From Kribbia dieselivorans NBRC 106261 (GTDB lineage: Bacteria > Actinomycetota > Actinomycetes > Actinomycetales > Dermatophilaceae): a DNA stretch of 64,000 bases. This document shows, piece after piece, positions 16,607 to 23,887 of this stretch; the first letter of the stretch is position 1; every line of letters begins with the position of its first letter. The notes beneath the pieces were generated by a model. It was not told the DNA's origin. It was given only the letters and a program-made list of their open reading frames with translations, and did no database searches. The translations under genes and the position numbers were made by a program. The stretch is taken from positions 1 to 64,000 of the forward strand of contig NZ_BCRE01000043.1 in the NCBI RefSeq assembly GCF_001552435.1. The letters are read 5' to 3'.

Positions 16607-17335
16607 GTGCCGATCCTCCGCAGCCTCAATGACCGTGTCTCCGTCATCACCATCGACCGACCCGAGCGCCGCAACGCGCTCAACCTCGACCTGCTCAACG
16701 ACGTGCACGACGCCGTCGTGGGCTCGCTCGACGACGGGGCGCGCGCGATCGTCATCACCGGTTCGGGGGGTCACTTCTGCGCCGGCGCCGACCTCAAGGA
16801 GCTCGAGGACGTGTCGTTCACCGAGCGACTCGCCGAGGTGCTGGAGCACTTCGCGTCCGTGCCGGTGACGACCATCGCCGCCATCGAGGGCTCCTGCATG
16901 GGCCTGGGCATGCAGCTGGCCGTCGGGTGTGACCTGCGCGTCGTCGCGGACTCGGCGAAGTTCGCGGTGCCGGTCTCGAAGCTCGGGCTCATGGTCAACC
17001 ACTGGACGATCGACCGTCTGACCCGCTTCTGGGGTGAGGGTGCCGCACGGCACATGGTGCTCACCGCCGAGGTGCTCACCGCCGACGATGCCTGGCGTCT
17101 CGGGTTCGCGCAGAAGCGCGGCACGCTCGAGGATGCGATAGCGCTGGCGGCGCGGGCCGTGCCGCTGGCGCCGTTGAGCCAGAGCGGGTCCAAGGTCGGG
17201 TTCGACCACCACGCGCTGCCGGAGGACATCAGTGCCTACGAGGCGGCGTTCCACCGGGCCTGGGCGAGTGAGGACCTCGCCGAGGGGCAGCGGGCGTTCG
17301 GCGAGCGACGCACGCCGGAGTTCAACGGCCGATGA
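16607..17335 (+). CDS. Enoyl-CoA hydratase/isomerase family protein
   Basis: A 242-residue crotonase-fold protein. IDRPERRNALN near residue 17 and GHFCAGADLKELED (about 53-66) form the CoA and oxyanion-hole region; GSCMGLGMQLAVGCDLRVVAD gives the second oxyanion Gly. The length fits short hydratases. The exact reaction (hydratase, isomerase or ring-opening) cannot be told. TAGAGT at 16595-16600, six bases before the GTG, suggests a leaderless mRNA. The stop overlaps the ATG of the His-rich GNAT gene (ATGA), so the two are coupled, though a functional link is not obvious. Confidence 0.85.
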   Translation: MPILRSLNDRVSVITIDRPERRNALNLDLLNDVHDAVVGSLDDGARAIVITGSGGHFCAGADLKELEDVSFTERLAEVLEHFASVPVTTIAAIEGSCMGLGMQLAVGCDLRVVADSAKFAVPVSKLGLMVNHWTIDRLTRFWGEGAARHMVLTAEVLTADDAWRLGFAQKRGTLEDAIALAARAVPLAPLSQSGSKVGFDHHALPEDISAYEAAFHRAWASEDLAEGQRAFGERRTPEFNGR

Positions 17336-18003
17336 GCGATTCGCACGGTCACTCGGGGCACGGTCACGCGGGGCACGATCACGCGGGGCACGATCACGCG
17401 GGGCACGATCACGCAGGGCACGACGGTCACGGTCACGGGCATGTCGCCGGTCCGGTGCCGGATGCGAGTGTGCGCCGGGCACGCGTCAACGACGCTCCGG
17501 CAGTCGGTCTGGTGCAGTCGGAGGTGTGGCGCGACAGCTACGCCGAGATCGTCCCGGCCGAAGTGCTCGCAACCTTCGAGCCGCAGGCGTTCGCCGGTCC
17601 GTGGCGTGAATCGCTGAGCAACCCGCCGGAGGGTGTCTGGACGCTGCTCGTGGCGTGCCTGGGCCAGCAGGTCGTCGGGTTCGTCGCGGTCGGTCCCAGC
17701 CAGGACCCCGACGCCGACGAGTTGGCCGGTGAGATCACGACGATCGCGGTGCATCCGGCGGCGCGTCGGCAGGGGCACGGCTCGCGGCTGCTCAACGCGG
17801 CCGTGGACATCCTGCGCGAGGCGGGGGCGACGAGCCTGGGCGTGTGGGCGCTGACGACGCAGGAGGACGTGCAGTCCTTCCTGCGCAGCAGTGGCATCCA
17901 GCCCGACGGCGCCTACCGCGATCGGGTGGTCTCGCCCGCGGGTGACACCGTGCGCGAGGTGCGGCTGACCGCACGGTTGGTCGACGACGCTCCCGCTGGC
18001 TGA
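17332..18003 (+). CDS. GNAT N-acetyltransferase with an extended His-rich N-terminus
   Basis: A 223-residue protein in two parts. Residues 5-37 are built from GHDHA repeats, with about sixteen histidines, and resemble the metal-binding loops of zinc and nickel chaperones or transporters. Residues about 48-215 form a GNAT fold, with the acetyl-CoA motif VHPAARRQGHGSRLL near residue 145. The acceptor is unknown. A His-rich head on a GNAT is unusual and suggests metal sensing, storage or metal-dependent control (inference). The repeats are encoded by 15-bp tandem copies (17356-17415), which should vary in number between strains. The start overlaps the upstream hydratase stop (ATGA). Confidence 0.78.
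   Translation: MSDSHGHSGHGHAGHDHAGHDHAGHDHAGHDGHGHGHVAGPVPDASVRRARVNDAPAVGLVQSEVWRDSYAEIVPAEVLATFEPQAFAGPWRESLSNPPEGVWTLLVACLGQQVVGFVAVGPSQDPDADELAGEITTIAVHPAARRQGHGSRLLNAAVDILREAGATSLGVWALTTQEDVQSFLRSSGIQPDGAYRDRVVSPAGDTVREVRLTARLVDDAPAG
17356..17415 (+). repeat. Four 15-bp tandem repeats coding GHDHA
   Basis: Four adjacent 15-bp units of gggcacgatcacgcg (first unit has one change, last unit one change) encode the His-rich repeats of the GNAT protein. Near-identity at the nucleotide level indicates recent slippage or expansion rather than old protein conservation. Confidence 0.9.
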
Positions 18004-18015
18004 CGCGACCCCGTC

Positions 18016-18546
18016 GTGGTGAACGAATTGACCGTCGAGCGGGTCCTGACGCTGGTCGAGTTGGTGCCGCCCGGCCGGGTCGTGGCCTACGGTGACCTCG
18101 GTGCCATCGTGGGGATCGGACCCCGGCAGGTCGGCGCGTTCATGGCGCACTACACCGGCGGTCTGCCGTGGTGGCGGGTGACGAACGCCGCCGGGGATCT
18201 GCCCGCGCCGCTGCTCGAGCGGGCGCGGCCGCACTGGACCGATGAGGGGATCCTCGTCAAGCCGAACGGTCGGGGGTGCCGCATCAGCCGTTACCGCGCG
18301 GATCTGGCGGCGTTGGCCGCGGAGTACGAGAGCCGGATCGCCGCGACCCTGGCCGAGTTGGGGACTCCGCTGCCGCGAACGAGCGCCCCAGCGGGCCGTG
18401 CGCTGGCCCAGGTGGGCGTCACCACCGTCGAGGAGCTCTCCGAGCACCACCGCGCCGAGGTCGCCGCGCTGCACGGGATGGGCCCGAAGGCGCTGGGCAT
18501 CCTGGACCAGGCCCTCGCCGCCGCCGACCTCACCTGGCGCCCCTGA
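18016..18546 (+). CDS. Alkyltransferase-like (ATL) protein fused to a helix-hairpin-helix domain
   Basis: The 176-residue protein begins with an MGMT-type DNA-binding domain: VPPGRVVAYGDLGAIVG and the base-flipping PRQVG (R37). The repair motif PCHRV is replaced by PWWRV (51-55), so the alkyl-accepting cysteine is absent. ATL proteins bind O6-alkylguanine and flag it for nucleotide excision repair (known). Most ATLs have PWHRV; here the His is also Trp. Residues about 122-176 (LAQVGVTTVEELSEHHRAEVAALHGMGPKAL in part) look like a helix-hairpin-helix or RNA-polymerase-alpha-CTD-like DNA-binding domain, an addition to the usual ~100-residue ATL. GTG at 18016 or 18019 is the start. Confidence 0.8.
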   Translation: MVNELTVERVLTLVELVPPGRVVAYGDLGAIVGIGPRQVGAFMAHYTGGLPWWRVTNAAGDLPAPLLERARPHWTDEGILVKPNGRGCRISRYRADLAALAAEYESRIAATLAELGTPLPRTSAPAGRALAQVGVTTVEELSEHHRAEVAALHGMGPKALGILDQALAAADLTWRP

Positions 18547-18566
18547 CAGGGCAAGGGCCCCGCACC

Positions 18567-18606
18567 GTCCTCACTTTCGTGCGATAACCGCAACGTTTGT
18601 GAGGAC
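18567..18606 (+). repeat. Left 40-bp palindromic repeat of a bounded cassette
   Basis: The unit begins GTCCTCAC and ends GTGAGGAC, so its own ends are inverted repeats. Its reverse complement recurs at 19637-19676 with about 35 of 40 positions equal. The pair encloses the DUF559-type gene. Each copy could form a hairpin in RNA or single-stranded DNA. Confidence 0.85.
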
Positions 18607-18707
18607 CGCGACAGCCTCCAGTCCATGTCCACAAGGACGAGCCAACGGTGGTGCCTGTCCACAGGGCGGCGGTGGTGGCTGTTCGGCGCCGCGGCGGCCG
18701 CCACAGA

Positions 18708-19625
18708 ATGCGGTCCATGGAACGCATCCAGAGAACTGCTGTTGCTGAACGGTTGGCGCGAGATCACGGCGGTGTGGTTCACCGGAAGAATCTGCGCGCT
18801 CACGGTGTGTCGCGATTCGATGTCCGGTCCGAGATCCTGGCTGGCCGCTGGGCTCGTTGGGGAATCCACACCGTGCGGATCCTCGCCGTGACAGCCGAGC
18901 CAGTCGCACACCACTGGCGCGCCGTTTGGGAGTCCGGTCCGAGAGCGGTTCTCGACGGGCCGGCAGCCCTGGTGGCGCAGGGCATGAAGGGGTTCGAACC
19001 GAGCACGATCGATATCAGCCTGCCGAGATCGGCCTCGGTCCGACAGTTGGAGGGAGTGACCACCCACCAGCGACGGCAACTTGAGCGGCTCATAGCCGCT
19101 GGCGTGCCCAGGATCGCGCCGGAGTGGGCGACGATTCATGCGGCAGAGTGGGCGGTAACGGATCGACAAGCTGCCCTGCTGATTTGCCTGCCTGTGCAGC
19201 AACGGCTGGTTCCGCCGCAGCGCCTGCTGACCGTGTGGCGCACGGTCGCCCGATCACGGCGTCGCGAAGTTCTCGACCACATCATCGCTGACGTCTGCGA
19301 CGGTGCACACTCGCTGGGTGAACTGGAGTTCGCCACGTGGTGCCGCCGGTATCGCCTGCCCGTTCCATCACGACAGAGCGTGAAGACCGGCCCCTCCGGC
19401 AGGGTCTACCTTGACGTTGAGTGGAAAGGGCTGGTCGTGGAGATCGATGGCGGGCACCACCTCTTGGGCCTCAACCCCACCGATGACGCCTTGCGCGCCA
19501 ACGAGTTGGTCCTCGGCACATCCCGCGTCCTGCGGATCCCGCTGTTGGGGCTGCGACTTGAGCCCGGACGCTTCATGGACCAAGTCGCTCGCGGTCTGAG
19601 GCTTTCGCCGGCCGAGGCAGCCTGA
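18708..19625 (+). CDS. AbiEi-like HTH / DUF559 (VSR-like endonuclease fold) protein
   Basis: From the ATG at 18708 the protein has 305 residues; the ATG at 18717 and an upstream start at 18648 are alternatives. The N-terminal 75 residues (AERLARDHGGVVHRKNLRAHGVSRFDVRSE in part) resemble the AbiEi antitoxin-type winged helix. The C-terminal 90 residues fit DUF559: YLDVEWKGLVVEIDGGHHL carries the D...E-x-D-G pattern of a PD-(D/E)XK/VSR nuclease, followed by RANELVLGTSRVLRIPLLGL. No cognate toxin gene is adjacent. Such proteins are common and multicopy in actinobacteria, with unknown role. The gene sits alone between inverted 40-bp palindromic repeats and has a less GC-biased composition than its neighbours, as expected of a mobile cassette (inference). 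Confidence 0.7.
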   Translation: MRSMERIQRTAVAERLARDHGGVVHRKNLRAHGVSRFDVRSEILAGRWARWGIHTVRILAVTAEPVAHHWRAVWESGPRAVLDGPAALVAQGMKGFEPSTIDISLPRSASVRQLEGVTTHQRRQLERLIAAGVPRIAPEWATIHAAEWAVTDRQAALLICLPVQQRLVPPQRLLTVWRTVARSRRREVLDHIIADVCDGAHSLGELEFATWCRRYRLPVPSRQSVKTGPSGRVYLDVEWKGLVVEIDGGHHLLGLNPTDDALRANELVLGTSRVLRIPLLGLRLEPGRFMDQVARGLRLSPAEAA

Positions 19626-19636
19626 CCGGGGTCAGG

Positions 19637-19676
19637 GTCCTCACAACCGTTGCGGTATCTGCACGAAAGTGAGGAC
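19637..19676 (-). repeat. Right 40-bp palindromic repeat of the bounded cassette
   Basis: Inverted copy of the unit at 18567-18606, starting GTCCTCAC and ending GTGAGGAC. The main differences are a four-base patch in the middle and one further base. It starts 11 bases after the DUF559-type stop codon and 20 bases before the dapB stop, so it may also serve as a shared terminator. Confidence 0.85.
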
Positions 19677-19696
19677 CCCGGCGGGGAGCCCAGGCC

Positions 19697-20437
19697 TCAG
19701 AGGCCGAGGAAGTGCTCCAGGCCGACGGTGACGCCGGGGTGGTCTGCCACCGCGCGCACGCCGGCGACGACACCGGGCATGAACGACACGCGATCGAACG
19801 AGTCGTGGCGGATCGTCAGCATCTCGCCCTCGGCCCCGAAGAGCACCTCCTGGTGTGCCACCAGCCCACGCAATCGCACCGCATGCGTCGGCACCCCGTG
19901 CACCCGCGCGCCGCGAGCCCCGTCCGGATCCTGCGTCGTCGCATCCGGCACCGGTCCCAGGCCAGCCGCCTCACGCGCCGCTCCGATGAGGTCTGCCGTG
20001 CGCGCCGCCGTGCCCGAGGGTGCGTCCACCTTGTTCGGGTGGTGCAGCTCGATGACCTCGACGGACTCGTAGAACCGCGCAGCCTGCTCGGCGAACTTCA
20101 TCATGAGGATCGCGCCGATGGCAAAGTTCGGCGCGATGAGCACCCCGACGCCGGGCTGCGCCGCCACCTGCTCGCGCAGCACCGCCAAGCGCTCCTCGTT
20201 CCACCCGGTGGTACCCACGACGACATGCACCCCGCGCGACACGCAGTGGGCGACATTGGTCGGTGACGCATCCGGCACCGAGAACTCGACGACGACATCG
20301 GCCCCACCGAGGTCACCCAACTCGTCTCCGACATCGAACCGGCCCACGAGCTCGAGCCCATCGGCAGCCTCAACCGCGTCACACACCGTGGCACCCATTC
20401 GGCCGGCCGCACCGATCACCGCAACCTTCGTCGTCAT
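19697..20437 (-). CDS. dapB: 4-hydroxy-tetrahydrodipicolinate reductase
   Basis: The 246-residue enzyme reduces the DapA product with NAD(P)H in lysine and diaminopimelate synthesis. The Rossmann motif VAVIGAAGRMG is at residues 5-15. ELHHPNKVDAPSGTA (about 130-145) holds the catalytic His and Lys. The TTGW and APNFAIGA segments bind cofactor and substrate. The family and length are clear. TAGGCT at 20444-20449, six bases before the ATG, suggests leaderless transcription. It stands alone rather than beside dapA, with the DUF559 cassette placed just 3' of it. Confidence 0.95.
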   Translation of the reverse strand: MTTKVAVIGAAGRMGATVCDAVEAADGLELVGRFDVGDELGDLGGADVVVEFSVPDASPTNVAHCVSRGVHVVVGTTGWNEERLAVLREQVAAQPGVGVLIAPNFAIGAILMMKFAEQAARFYESVEVIELHHPNKVDAPSGTAARTADLIGAAREAAGLGPVPDATTQDPDGARGARVHGVPTHAVRLRGLVAHQEVLFGAEGEMLTIRHDSFDRVSFMPGVVAGVRAVADHPGVTVGLEHFLGL

Positions 20438-20520
20438 GGCGTCAGCCTAGTCACGCGGCGCCGGCGATCCACGCCCACACACAATGATACGTATGTACGA
20501 CTCGTTAACCGTTGCATCCT

Positions 20521-20576
20521 TTGTCGTTCACCTTTTGTTCACTTTCTGCTACGGTGGAGTTAACGAAAGAAGGAGG
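20521..20576 (+). promoter_or_regulatory. AT-rich promoter and strong ribosome site of the 51-residue gene
   Basis: GTTCAC occurs at 20526-20531 and 20537-20542, exactly 11 bases (one helical turn) apart. TACGGT at 20550-20555 is a possible -10, with a weak -35 (TTCACC) 17 bases upstream. AAGGAGG at 20570-20576 is a near-perfect Shine-Dalgarno eight bases before the ATG. The AT-rich patch and strong ribosome site imply high expression of the small gene. The direct repeats are candidate activator or repressor half-sites. Confidence 0.55.
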
Positions 20577-20584
20577 TGCGCACA

Positions 20585-20740
20585 ATGAAGGCCACCAACA
20601 TGAAGTTCCGCCAGAAGGCGGCGCAGACCCGTCTGCGCCCGCAGTGCCACTGGGTCACAGTGCCGACCCACGACGGCGGAGTTCGGCTGGAGATGCGCTG
20701 GACCCTCGGCTCTCCGCAGTCTCACCGCCGCGCCGCCTGA
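20585..20740 (+). CDS. 51-residue basic small protein, unknown function
   Basis: The reading frame begins MKATNMKFRQKAAQTRLRPQ and ends RRAA; it has one Cys, two Trp and many Arg/Lys but no signal peptide or membrane helix. I do not recognise the family. It is believed real because of an AAGGAGG ribosome site at ideal spacing, a recognisable AT-rich promoter, and a strong hairpin terminator (20785-20820) 44 bases after its stop. The basic charge would suit an RNA-, DNA- or ribosome-binding peptide (inference). The strong translation signal contrasts with the weak or absent ones of most neighbours. Confidence 0.65.
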   Translation: MKATNMKFRQKAAQTRLRPQCHWVTVPTHDGGVRLEMRWTLGSPQSHRRAA

Positions 20741-20784
20741 CCTGATCGGGTAGCGGCACCGGGCCCACGGCCCGCAGAACGCCA

Positions 20785-20820
20785 CAGTGGCCCGACACCC
20801 ATCCGGGTGTCGGGCCACTG
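20785..20820. terminator. 16-bp hairpin terminator between the small gene and pnp
   Basis: CAGTGGCCCGACACCC (20785-20800) pairs perfectly with 20805-20820 around a four-base loop. It lies between convergent genes and can serve both. There is only a weak T-rich tail (tgttggttgg) on the plus side. Confidence 0.8.
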
Positions 20821-20841
20821 TTGGTTGGTCAGACGAGGCGA

Positions 20842-23223
20842 TCAGCCCTCCGAGGACTCGCCGCCCTCGGCACCGCCGTCACGGGACTCCCCGTCACGAC
20901 GCGGGGCGCGACGACGACGGTTGCGACCACCACCGGAGCGACGATCGCCGAACTCCCCCGACTCACCGTCACCCTGGTCGCCACCACCGGCACCGCCAGA
21001 CTCCTGCAGCGCCGCCTCCTGCTCCTCGGTCAGCACCGCACCGAGGGAGAGCTTGCCGCGCGGGTCGATCTCCTTGAGCTCGACCTGGACCTTCTGGCCC
21101 ACCCCCAGCACGTCCTCGACCGCGTCGATGCGCTTGCCGCCGACGAGTTTGCGCACCTCGGAGATGTGCAGCAGACCGTCCTTGCCCGGCATGAGCGAGA
21201 TGAACGCGCCGAACGTCGTCGTCTTGACGACGGTGCCCAGGAAGCGCTCACCGATCTCCGGCATCTGCGGGTTGGCGATGGCGTTGACCGCGTTGCGCGC
21301 CGCCTCCGCCGACTCACCATCGGCCGCACCGATGAAGACGGTGCCGTCGTCCTCGATGGTGATGTCGGCGCCGGTGTCCTCCTGGATCTGGTTGATCATC
21401 TTGCCCTTCGGGCCGATGACCTCACCGATCTTGTCGACCGGGACCTGGACGGTGATGATCCGCGGGGCAGTCGGGGCCATCTCGTCCGGAGCGTCGATGG
21501 CCTCGTTCATCACGTCGAGGATGTGCAGACGCGCGTCGCGAGCCTGGGTCAGCGCACCGGCCAGCACCGAGGCGGGGATGCCGTCGAGCTTGGTGTCGAG
21601 CTGGATCGCGGTGACGAACTCGCGGGTGCCGGCGACCTTGAAGTCCATGTCGCCAAACGCGTCCTCCGCACCGAGGATGTCGGTCATCGCCGCGTAGCGG
21701 GCCTCACCGTCGACCTCGTCCGAGACCAGACCCATGGCGATACCGGCAACGGGAGCGCGCAGCGGCACACCGGCGTTGAGCAGCGACAGGGTCGAGGCAC
21801 ACACCGAACCCATGGACGTCGAGCCGTTGGAGCCCAGCGCCTCGGAGACCTGACGGATCGCGTAGGGGAACTCCTCGCGGGTCGGCAGCACCGGCATCAG
21901 GGCCCGCTCGGCCAAGGCGCCGTGACCGATCTCGCGACGCTTCGGCGCTCCAACGCGACCGGTCTCACCAGTCGAGTACGGCGGGAAGTTGTAGTTGTGC
22001 ATGTAGCGCTTGCGCGTCACCGGCGAGAGCGTGTCGAGTTGCTGCTCCAGCTTGAGCATGTTCAGCGTCGTGACACCCATGATCTGGGTCTCGCCACGCT
22101 CGAACAACGCGGAGCCGTGCACGCGCGGCAGCACCTCGACCTCGGCCGAGAGGGCACGAATGTCCTTGAGACCACGGCCGTCGATGCGCACGCCGTCGAC
22201 GAGGATGCGCCGACGCACGACCTGCTTCTGCACCGTGCGGTAGGCCGCGGAGATCTCCTTCTCGCGACCGGCGAACTCCTTGGGCTCCTCGGCGGTGCCG
22301 GCGAGGGCCGTCTTGACCTCGGCCTTGTAGGCGTCGAGGCGCTCCTCGCGCTCCTGCTTGCCCGCGATCGACAGGATCGTGGTCAACTCGTCGGCGGCGA
22401 ACGCCTCGACGGCAGCGAGCACATCGTCCTCGTAGTCGAGGAAGACGGGGAACTCCTCGACCTCCTTGGCGGACTTCGCGGCCAGCTCGGCCTGCGCCTC
22501 GCACAGCACCCGGATGAACTTCTTCGATGCCTCGAGGCCCTCGGCGACGATCTCCTCGGTCGGAGCCTGCTTGCCCTCGCTCTTGACGAGGTTCCAGGTC
22601 GACTCCGTGGACTCGGCCTCGACCATCATGATCGCGACGTCGTCACCGGCGATGCGGCCGGCCACGACCATGTCGAACGTCGAGCGCTCGATGTCGCTGA
22701 AGTTCGGGAAGGCGACCCACTGGCCGTCGATGAGGGAGACGCGCGTCGCTCCGACCGGGCCCGAGAACGGCAGTCCGGAGATCTGCGTGGAGGCACTCGC
22801 GGCGTTGATCGCCACGACGTCGTACTGGTGGTCCGGGTGCAGGGCCATGACCGTGATGACGACCTGGACCTCGTTGCGCAGGCCCTTGCGGAAGGTCGGG
22901 CGCAGCGGGCGGTCGATGAGACGGCAGGTGAGGATGGCGTCGGTGCTGGCCCGACCCTCACGGCGGAAGAACGAGCCGGGGATCTTGCCCGCGGCGTACA
23001 TGCGCTCCTCGACGTCCACCGTCAGCGGGAAGAAGTCGAACTGGTCCTTGGGCTGCTTGCTGGCCGTCGTGGTCGACAGCAGCATGGTCTCGCCGTCGAG
23101 GTAGGCCGCCACGGCTCCGCCGGCCTGCTTGGCCAGGCGCCCGGTCTCGAACCGGACCGTGCGGGTGCCGAACGAACCGTTGTCAATGACGGCTTCGGCG
23201 AACTGGATGTCTGGACCCTCCAT
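20842..23223 (-). CDS. pnp: Polyribonucleotide nucleotidyltransferase (PNPase / GPSI)
   Basis: A 793-residue 3'-5' phosphorolytic exoribonuclease; actinobacterial forms can also make guanosine pentaphosphate. Two RNase PH-like domains are joined by a helical linker. The [10 protein letters not shown] and [10 protein letters not shown]-like regions of the second core domain are visible ([13 protein letters not shown]). A KH domain ([15 protein letters not shown]) and an S1 domain ([28 protein letters not shown] in part) follow. A 50-residue Arg/Gly/Glu-rich tail ends the protein. The ATG is preceded by AGAAGGAGG. It lies 225 bases downstream of rpsO, with a terminator and a promoter-like palindrome between, so it is transcribed at least partly on its own. 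Confidence 0.96.
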   Translation of the reverse strand: MEGPDIQFAEAVIDNGSFGTRTVRFETGRLAKQAGGAVAAYLDGETMLLSTTTASKQPKDQFDFFPLTVDVEERMYAAGKIPGSFFRREGRASTDAILTCRLIDRPLRPTFRKGLRNEVQVVITVMALHPDHQYDVVAINAASASTQISGLPFSGPVGATRVSLIDGQWVAFPNFSDIERSTFDMVVAGRIAGDDVAIMMVEAESTESTWNLVKSEGKQAPTEEIVAEGLEASKKFIRVLCEAQAELAAKSAKEVEEFPVFLDYEDDVLAAVEAFAADELTTILSIAGKQEREERLDAYKAEVKTALAGTAEEPKEFAGREKEISAAYRTVQKQVVRRRILVDGVRIDGRGLKDIRALSAEVEVLPRVHGSALFERGETQIMGVTTLNMLKLEQQLDTLSPVTRKRYMHNYNFPPYSTGETGRVGAPKRREIGHGALAERALMPVLPTREEFPYAIRQVSEALGSNGSTSMGSVCASTLSLLNAGVPLRAPVAGIAMGLVSDEVDGEARYAAMTDILGAEDAFGDMDFKVAGTREFVTAIQLDTKLDGIPASVLAGALTQARDARLHILDVMNEAIDAPDEMAPTAPRIITVQVPVDKIGEVIGPKGKMINQIQEDTGADITIEDDGTVFIGAADGESAEAARNAVNAIANPQMPEIGERFLGTVVKTTTFGAFISLMPGKDGLLHISEVRKLVGGKRIDAVEDVLGVGQKVQVELKEIDPRGKLSLGAVLTEEQEAALQESGGAGGGDQGDGESGEFGDRRSGGGRNRRRRAPRRDGESRDGGAEGGESSEG

Positions 23224-23343
23224 GGGCCCTCCTTCTCTTCATTTGAACCTCGTGCATCGTCGTTGTGCACGGGTCTCCATCGGTAAGCAGGTCGACGCGA
23301 GCGCCGGCCGGGCGTGGCGAACCACATCAAACGGTTCCCACTC

Positions 23344-23357
23344 TGCCGTATACGGCA
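23344..23357 (-). promoter_or_regulatory. 14-bp palindrome in the pnp promoter region
   Basis: TGCCGTATACGGCA is a perfect palindrome about 120 bases before the pnp start and just after the rpsO terminator. GTATAC could act as a -10 on either strand, and the symmetry suits a dimeric regulator. No known regulator is matched. Confidence 0.4.
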
Positions 23358-23398
23358 GCGTCGCCGCACCTCACGCAGACGGTGAGTCGCGGCGACAC

Positions 23399-23443
23399 AG
23401 CGAAGGGAGCGGTTCCCCGAGGTGGGAAACCGCTCCCTTCGCT
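23399..23443 (-). terminator. rpsO terminator hairpin
   Basis: AGCGAAGGGAGCGGTT (23399-23414) pairs with 23428-23443, a 16-bp perfect stem, directly after the rpsO stop on the minus strand. It separates rpsO from pnp and may also be a PNPase or RNase III processing site, as in the E. coli rpsO-pnp region (analogy). Confidence 0.75.
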
Positions 23444-23448
23444 GACAA

Positions 23449-23718
23449 TCAGCGGCGCAGGCCGAGTCGCTTGATCAGCGAACGGTAGCGCTCGATGTCG
23501 ATCGACTCGAGGTAGCGCAGCAGGCGGCGACGACGACCGACGAGCAGCAGCAGACCGCGGCGGCTGTGGTGGTCGTGCTTGTGCTGACGCGAGTGCTCGG
23601 TCAGGTCCTTGATGCGCTGGGTGAGGAGCGCAATCTGCACCTCGGGGGAGCCGGTGTCGCCCTCGGTGGTGGCGTACTCGGTCATGATCTGCTTCTTGAC
23701 CTCAGTCGTCAGCGGCAT
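23449..23718 (-). CDS. rpsO: 30S ribosomal protein S15
   Basis: An 89-residue protein that binds 16S rRNA helices in the platform and helps S6/S18 assembly. The sequence [30 protein letters not shown] at the start and [25 protein letters not shown] are classic S15. The usual rpsO-pnp order is kept. The start is the family-standard ATG with a GGAG-type site upstream. Confidence 0.98.
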   Translation of the reverse strand: MPLTTEVKKQIMTEYATTEGDTGSPEVQIALLTQRIKDLTEHSRQHKHDHHSRRGLLLLVGRRRRLLRYLESIDIERYRSLIKRLGLRR

Positions 23719-23887
23719 ACGTGTGCTACTCCTTCACTGCGTTGTTGCGCGGCGCGCCCGGGCTGGTTCACCGGGGCTCTGGGATCCGCGGCCGATCTAC
23801 GGCATCGGACCATGCTAGCAGCCACCCCGTGCACCCCGATAATCGGCAAGAATCGAGCAGGACCCCCTCAACGTCAAGGAGCAGATC

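Noticed and set aside
17356-17415. Tandem repeats considered as a CRISPR array
   Set aside because: The 15-bp units have no spacers and are in frame within a coding region, encoding GHDHA repeats.
20521-20555. TTGTCG... considered as an actinobacterial PafBC/SOS-type promoter
   Set aside because: The TTGTCRGTG-N8-TANNNT pattern is not matched: the GTG is missing and the -10 spacing is wrong.
20821-23286. Long open frame on the plus strand opposite pnp
   Set aside because: It is rich in Arg, His and Asp with no family sequence; it is the usual high-GC antisense shadow of a real gene. The same holds for the very long frame opposite ileS (46538-50356) and the one opposite ftsK (7809-10592).
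23719-23887. Intergenic region scanned for a tRNA gene
   Set aside because: No T-loop GTTCRA consensus with matching arms; it is the rpsO/LLM divergent promoter region. No tRNA was found elsewhere in the window either.
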